The notes under the pieces were generated by a model that was not told where the DNA came from, did no database searches, and saw nothing but the letters and a program-made list of their open reading frames with translations. The position numbers and the translations under genes are program-made. From Pseudomonas aylmerensis (GTDB lineage Bacteria; Pseudomonadota; Gammaproteobacteria; Pseudomonadales; Pseudomonadaceae), in the NCBI RefSeq assembly GCF_001702265.1, contig NZ_MAUE01000026.1:124001-188000 (forward strand): DNA of 64,000 nt, in the 5' to 3' direction. This document shows positions 60,133-64,000 of this stretch, piece after piece; position 1 is the first letter of the stretch, and each line of letters starts with the position of its first letter.

Positions 60133-60582
60133 CTGTATCAGCCAAGCCAGCTCCCACACTTGGACTCGGTTCGGTTTGGAGATCAGCGGATGAAATGGGC
60201 CTTGCCGTGGTAGAGGCCCTGCATCTCGGCCTGGCGACCTAGGTCTATCGGGCATAGACCGATTCAACTGTGGGAGCGGGCTTGCTCGCGAAGGCGGAGT
60301 GTCAGTTGATGCATTCGGTGCCTGACACACTGCTTTCGCGAGCAAGTCCGCTCCCACATTTTTTGATCCGTGTCTGGGCTTGGAGGTCAGCGGATGAAAT
60401 GGGCCTTGCCGTGGTAGAGGCTCTAAATCTCGGCCTGGCGAACTAGGTCTAACAGCCAAACCGGGTCCGAATGTGGGAGCTGGCTTGCCTGCGATACAGG
60501 CGCCTCGGTACATCCGGTAAACCCGGTGGATGCCATCGCAGGCAAGCCAGCTCCCACACTGGGACTCGGTTCGGTCTGGAGA
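60133..60582. repeat. REPINs interleaved with copies of the Nudix gene 3' end
   Basis: There is no intact gene here. REPINs lie at 60269-60358 (TGTGGGAGCGGGCTTGCTCG arms) and 60471-60559 (GTGGGAGCTGGCTTGCCTGC arms). Between them, 60176-60240 and 60384-60450 each carry GAGRTCAGCGGATGAAATGG followed by GCCTTGCCG and CTCGGCCTGGCG. These are diverged, internally deleted copies of the last 70 or so bases of the Nudix gene (60577-60650). The flanking GGACTCGGTTCGGT is also repeated (60163, 60562). Confidence 0.85.
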
Positions 60583-61146
60583 TCAGCGGATGAAATGGAT
60601 CTTGCCGCTGTCGTCATTGCCGATGTAGATGCCATACACCCCGGCCTGGCGCTCTTCGATGTAACGCTCGAGGATCTGCCGGATGGCCGGGTAGTAGATG
60701 CTGTCCCAGGGGATGTCCTCGGGCGCGAAGAACTTGTAGTCGAGGGTCTCCGGCCCGAACTGGCCGGTGATCTCCAGCGCGATGGCGCGGAAGATGATGT
60801 ACACCTCGCTGATCTTCGGCACGCTGAAGATCGAATAGGGCGAGAGGATCTCCGCACGTACGCCGCTTTCTTCCCAGACTTCACGCAGCGCGGCCTGTTC
60901 GGTGGTCTCGCCACCTTCCATGAAACCGGCGGGCAGCGTCCAGGTGCCGGGGCGCGGTGGGATTGCGCGTTGGCACAGCAGGTATTTGCCGTCCTGCTCG
61001 ATGATGCAACCGGCGATGATCTTCGGATTGATGTAGTGGATGTAGCCGCAGCCACGGCACATCAGGCGCTCATGCGTATCGCCCGGTGGCCGCTGGTGAC
61101 CGAGGTCACTGCCGCCACATTTCGGGCAAAAGCTTGGGCTGAACAC
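60583..61146 (-). CDS. Nudix hydrolase with N-terminal zinc ribbon
   Basis: The 187-residue protein has a zinc ribbon (CPKCGG near residue 7 and CRGCG near residue 30) and a perfect Nudix box GFMEGGETTEQAALREVWEE followed by SGV. It hydrolyses a nucleoside-diphosphate-linked compound; NADH, FAD and ADP-ribose are possible. It lies two bases after the GntR gene, so it is in the same operon, where cleavage of FAD or NADH would make sense for a flavin-linked pathway (inference). Its 3' end is the source of the two partial duplications downstream. Confidence 0.88.
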   Translation of the reverse strand: MFSPSFCPKCGGSDLGHQRPPGDTHERLMCRGCGYIHYINPKIIAGCIIEQDGKYLLCQRAIPPRPGTWTLPAGFMEGGETTEQAALREVWEESGVRAEILSPYSIFSVPKISEVYIIFRAIALEITGQFGPETLDYKFFAPEDIPWDSIYYPAIRQILERYIEERQAGVYGIYIGNDDSGKIHFIR

Positions 61147-61148
61147 GC

Positions 61149-61901
61149 TCAGTGACCTATGCGGGGTTCTTTGAGGGCGATGGGCAGGGTGATCTCGGGG
61201 ACTTTGCCGGTCTCTTCCTGTTTGCGCTTGAGGTAATCCAGGGCCACCGCAGCCGCGGCGCGTACGTGGTCGACGCAGGCCTGGTGGGCAGCGAGCGGGT
61301 CGCCGCTCTTGATCGCCTGGACCATGCGTTCCATTTCCTGGTTGCTGGTGCCGCGACGGTTTTCCTGGGACACCGAGGTCGCGCGCAAGTAGCTGATGCG
61401 CGCCTGCAACTGGCGCAACTGCGTGGCGGCCACGTGGTTGCCAGAGCCTTCGAGCAACACGTCGTAGAAGCCCTGCACCGAATCGATCACCTGTTGCAGC
61501 TCGCCGTCCTTGAGGGCCTTGCGGTTTTCCTCGAGGGCTTTTTCCAGGGCCTTGATGTCCTTGGCCTTGGCGCGCAGGGTAAACAGCTGCACGATCAAGC
61601 CTTCGAGCACGCAGCGCAGTTCATAGATATCGACGGCATCCGCCAGGGTGATGATTGCGACCTGCGGGCCCTTGGCATCGGCGAATTCCACCAGGCCTTC
61701 GGACTCCAGGTGACGCAAGGCTTCGCGCACCGAGGTGCGGCTGACGCCGAGGCGGTCGCACAGGTCGCGCTCCACCAGGCGGTCACCCGGCAACAGCTGG
61801 AAGTTCATGATGGCGCTGCGCAGTTTCTCCAACACGATTTCGCGCAGGGTGACCGGGTTGTGATTGACCTTGAAGCTGTCGTCGAGTGGCAGGCGTTTCA
61901 T
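61149..61901 (-). CDS. GntR-family (FadR/FCD) transcriptional regulator
   Basis: The 250-residue protein has an N-terminal winged helix (GDRLVERDLCDRLGVSRTSV, then REALRHLESEGLVEF) and an all-helical FCD ligand domain with YELRCVLEGLIVQLFTLRAK and AAHQACVDHVRAAAAVALDY. The ATG at 61901 removes an arginine-rich extension that overlaps the next gene. It is the only regulator in the flavin-dependent cluster and is the natural candidate to bind the five 25-bp palindromes at 21891, 24540, 24713, 58599 and 59788. FCD ligands are usually small carboxylates, often bound with a metal. Confidence 0.9.
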   Translation of the reverse strand: MKRLPLDDSFKVNHNPVTLREIVLEKLRSAIMNFQLLPGDRLVERDLCDRLGVSRTSVREALRHLESEGLVEFADAKGPQVAIITLADAVDIYELRCVLEGLIVQLFTLRAKAKDIKALEKALEENRKALKDGELQQVIDSVQGFYDVLLEGSGNHVAATQLRQLQARISYLRATSVSQENRRGTSNQEMERMVQAIKSGDPLAAHQACVDHVRAAAAVALDYLKRKQEETGKVPEITLPIALKEPRIGH

Positions 61902-61924
61902 GGGGTCTGCTCTGAATGTAGCGG

Positions 61925-62314
61925 TTAACTGGAGGCCTCGGCATCGGCGTCGGCGAACGCTTCCCGGGCCAGTCGGAAACTGTCCACGGCGGCGGGAACC
62001 CCGCAATAAATACCGACCTGAAGCAGAATTTCGCGTATTTGTTCACGACTCAGCCCGTTACGCAAGGCGCCGCGCACATGCAGCTTGAGTTCGTGGGGCC
62101 GATTGAGGGCCGAAATCATTGCCAAGTTTATCATGCTGCGTTCTTTAAGCGACAAACCCTCACGGCCCCACACGTGGCCCCAGCAGTACTCGGTGACCAT
62201 CTCCTGCAGCGGCCGGGTGAAATCGTCGGCGTTGTCGATCGAACGCTGCACGTAGGCCTCGCCCAGCACTTGGGTGCGGATCTTCAGGCCCTGCTGGTAC
62301 TTTTCAGTGCTCAT
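61925..62314 (-). CDS. Carboxymuconolactone decarboxylase (PcaC-like) family protein
   Basis: The 129-residue helical protein has YCWGHVWGREGLSLKERSMI, NLAMISALNRPHELKLHVRG and REILLQVGIYCGVPAAVDSF, the PcaC pattern. The CxxC-type redox pair of AhpD-like relatives is absent, so a decarboxylase or lyase role is more likely than a peroxidase role. No other beta-ketoadipate genes are nearby, so the substrate is probably an open-chain or lactone intermediate of the local pathway. It lies 23 bases upstream of gntR in the operon. ATG at 62314 is preferred over an upstream TTG. Confidence 0.87.
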   Translation of the reverse strand: MSTEKYQQGLKIRTQVLGEAYVQRSIDNADDFTRPLQEMVTEYCWGHVWGREGLSLKERSMINLAMISALNRPHELKLHVRGALRNGLSREQIREILLQVGIYCGVPAAVDSFRLAREAFADADAEASS

Positions 62315-62325
62315 CAATCAGCTCC

Positions 62326-62811
62326 TCAGGCCAGGGTGGGCAGCGGGCCCAGCTTGCCTTTGTGATAGATCATCGGCGTGACCGGCTGCGCGGGCAGGAT
62401 CAGGTTCTTCACCGCGCCGACAATGATTGCGTGGTCGCCGCCGTCGTATTCGCGCCACAACTCGCATTCGATGATCGCCGTGGCCTTGGCCAGCAGCGGG
62501 TTGCCCAGCTCGCTGAGGTGCCACTCGATGCCCTTGGCCTTCTCCTTGCCTTTGCCGGCGAAGGCGTAGGCCTCGGCGGTCTGGTCGGCGGACAGCAGAT
62601 GAATCGCGAAACGCTTGCTGTCGCGCAGGATCGGGTAGGTGTCCGACGCATAGTTGGGGCAGAACAGCACCAGGGCCGGGTCGATCGACAGCGCGCTGAA
62701 CGCGCTGGCGGTGATGCCGACGATGCCGCCGTCCGGGTCGAGGGTGGTGACCACCGTGACGCCGGAAGGGAAGGAGCTCATGACGTCTTTGTAAATGCCG
62801 GGTTCGATCAT
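62326..62811 (-). CDS. Flavin reductase family protein (copy 2)
   Basis: The 161-residue protein is a paralog of the one at 24004, with the same length and the shared stretches FPSGVTVVTTLDPDGGIVG, DPALVLFCPNYASDTYPIL and GGDHAIIVGAVKNLILP. It should supply reduced flavin to a two-component monooxygenase. A second monooxygenase partner may lie beyond the right edge. It is 12 bases from the aldehyde dehydrogenase gene and 11 from the PcaC-like gene, clearly within one operon. Confidence 0.9.
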   Translation of the reverse strand: MIEPGIYKDVMSSFPSGVTVVTTLDPDGGIVGITASAFSALSIDPALVLFCPNYASDTYPILRDSKRFAIHLLSADQTAEAYAFAGKGKEKAKGIEWHLSELGNPLLAKATAIIECELWREYDGGDHAIIVGAVKNLILPAQPVTPMIYHKGKLGPLPTLA

Positions 62812-62823
62812 GGTCGGGGTCTC

Positions 62824-64000
62824 TTAACGCATCACAAAAGGATCAGGCATCGGCGCCTGGGAGAGGTTGATCCACACCGTTTTCAGCTCGGTGTAGGCCA
62901 GCACCGAATCGATGCCGCTTTCGCGTCCGTAGCCGCTGTTCTTGAAACCGCCGATGGGCGCCATGGCCGAGACCGCGCGGTACGTGTTGACCCAGATGAT
63001 CCCCGAGCGCACATCCCGCGCCAGGCGATGGGCGCGGCCGAGGTCGCGAGTCCAGATGCCGGCGGCGAGGCCGAACTGCGAGTCGTTGGCGATCGCCAAT
63101 GCCTCGGCTTCGTCCTTGAACCGGATGACCGAGGCCACCGGGCCGAAGACTTCTTCCTGCATGATCTTCATCGAGTTGCGGTCGCATTCGAATAGCGTCG
63201 GCTCATAGAACCAGCCTTCACCGAGATTCTGCGGGCGCTTGCCACCGGTGCGCAGGCGCGCGCCTTCGGCGATGGCATCGGCCACCAGGCCTTCGACCAC
63301 GGCCAGTTGCTGCGCGGTGGCCATGGGCCCCATTTCGCTGGCGTCGTCCTGCGGGTTACCGATGCGGATGCGTTGGGCGCGCGCCACCAGGCGCTCGACG
63401 AACTCATCGTAGATTTCATCCTGCACCAGCAGGCGCGAACCCGAGACGCAACTCTGCCCGGACGCCGCGTAGATGCCGGCAATCGCGCCATTGATGGCGC
63501 TGTCGAGGTCGGCGTCGGCAAAGATGATATTCGGTGACTTGCCGCCCAGTTCCAAAGACAGCTTGGCGAAGTTCTCCGCGCTGCTGCGCACCACATGTCG
63601 GGCTGTGGCTGCGCCGCCGGTAAAGGCAATCTTGCGCACCAGCGAGTGGCGGGTGAGGGCAGCGCCGGTGCTCGGACCGTAGCCGGTGACCACGTTGACC
63701 ACGCCCGGCGGAATCCCGGCTTCGAGGGCCAGGCGCGCGAGTTCGAGGATGGTCGCCGAGGCGTGCTCCGACGGCTTGATCACGATGGTATTGCCCGCCG
63801 CCAGGGCCGGTGCGAGCTTGATCGCGGTCAGGTACAGCGGGCTGTTCCAGGGGATGATTGCTGCGACCACGCCCATGGCTTCGTGCACGGTGTAGGCGAA
63901 CAGGTCGGGCTTGTCCAGGGGCAGCGTGCCGCCTTCGAGTTTGTCGGCGAGACCGGCGGTGTAGTGGAAGAACTCCGGCAGGTAGCTGACCTGGCCGCGC
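62824..64000 (-). CDS. NAD(P)-dependent aldehyde dehydrogenase (partial)
   Basis: The frame stays open to the right edge, so about 100 N-terminal residues are missing; roughly 391 are present. It has GVVAAIIPWNSPLYLTAIKL, IVIKPSEHASATILELA, the catalytic glutamate in LELGGKSPNIIFADADLDSA and the catalytic cysteine in ASGQSCVSGSRLLVQDEIYD. It should oxidise a semialdehyde or aldehyde formed by the pathway to the acid. It is the first visible gene of the operon ALDH-flavin reductase-PcaC-like-gntR-nudix, whose promoter lies beyond the window. Confidence 0.92.
   Translation of the reverse strand, partial: RGQVSYLPEFFHYTAGLADKLEGGTLPLDKPDLFAYTVHEAMGVVAAIIPWNSPLYLTAIKLAPALAAGNTIVIKPSEHASATILELARLALEAGIPPGVVNVVTGYGPSTGAALTRHSLVRKIAFTGGAATARHVVRSSAENFAKLSLELGGKSPNIIFADADLDSAINGAIAGIYAASGQSCVSGSRLLVQDEIYDEFVERLVARAQRIRIGNPQDDASEMGPMATAQQLAVVEGLVADAIAEGARLRTGGKRPQNLGEGWFYEPTLFECDRNSMKIMQEEVFGPVASVIRFKDEAEALAIANDSQFGLAAGIWTRDLGRAHRLARDVRSGIIWVNTYRAVSAMAPIGGFKNSGYGRESGIDSVLAYTELKTVWINLSQAPMPDPFVMR

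Overview
The window looks like chromosome from a Pseudomonas of the fluorescens group. The evidence is a GC-rich coding style, many REP/REPIN palindromes built on the core GTGGGAGCGGGCTTGC, a gcd-oprB glucose block, a dauBAR-type D-arginine operon and a xylose isomerase/xylFGH/xylR block. I see no rRNA, tRNA, CRISPR array, prophage or insertion sequence.

Left part (1-20.4 kb). The 5' part of an isoquinoline-oxidoreductase-type [2Fe-2S] subunit runs off the left edge. It is followed by a lone ComEC-like metallo-hydrolase and an acyl-CoA synthetase. Next come a D-arginine module (amino-acid-binding protein, dauB, dauA, dauR; both transcription units carry one shared upstream motif), a LysR regulator divergent from mmsA, the xylose genes, and gcd-oprB.

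Centre (26.2-54.4 kb). This is a methylated-amine superlocus that on paper runs from trimethylamine to formate plus ammonia. tmm (TMA to TMAO) and tdm (TMAO to DMA) are joined by a four-subunit heme-dependent DMA demethylase, an APC permease and private folD and purU copies in one nine-gene unit (51708 down to 40806). The N-methylglutamate pathway handles monomethylamine: gmaS-mgsABC-amt on the plus strand, and purU-folD-mgdABCD on the minus strand. An XRE-cupin regulator lies between these two arms. A TTCCT-N4-GGAA motif recurs in all three promoter regions, and a sigma-54 promoter precedes gmaS. A NarX/NarL-type two-component system plus a PAS-only protein sits beside the DMA operon.

Flanking the superlocus (20.7-26.2 and 54.5-64 kb) is a second, split regulon that I cannot match to a described pathway. 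It comprises a luciferase-like (LLM) flavin monooxygenase, two paralogous flavin reductases, an NCS1 permease, a chemoreceptor, a polyamine-type ABC importer, a RibBX-like riboflavin enzyme, a DUF1330 protein, a PcaC-like protein, an aldehyde dehydrogenase, a Nudix hydrolase and a GntR/FCD regulator. Five copies of a 25-bp operator-like motif, with core TGGWATACCATAATA, lie upstream of members on both sides. This suggests one GntR-controlled, flavin-dependent catabolic system with its own flavin supply and uptake. An N-heterocyclic substrate is a guess.

Repeats are prominent. They include an 18-bp tandem repeat mirrored around a 43-bp-arm palindrome between xylA and xylF, and duplicated 3' ends of the Nudix gene mixed with REPINs.
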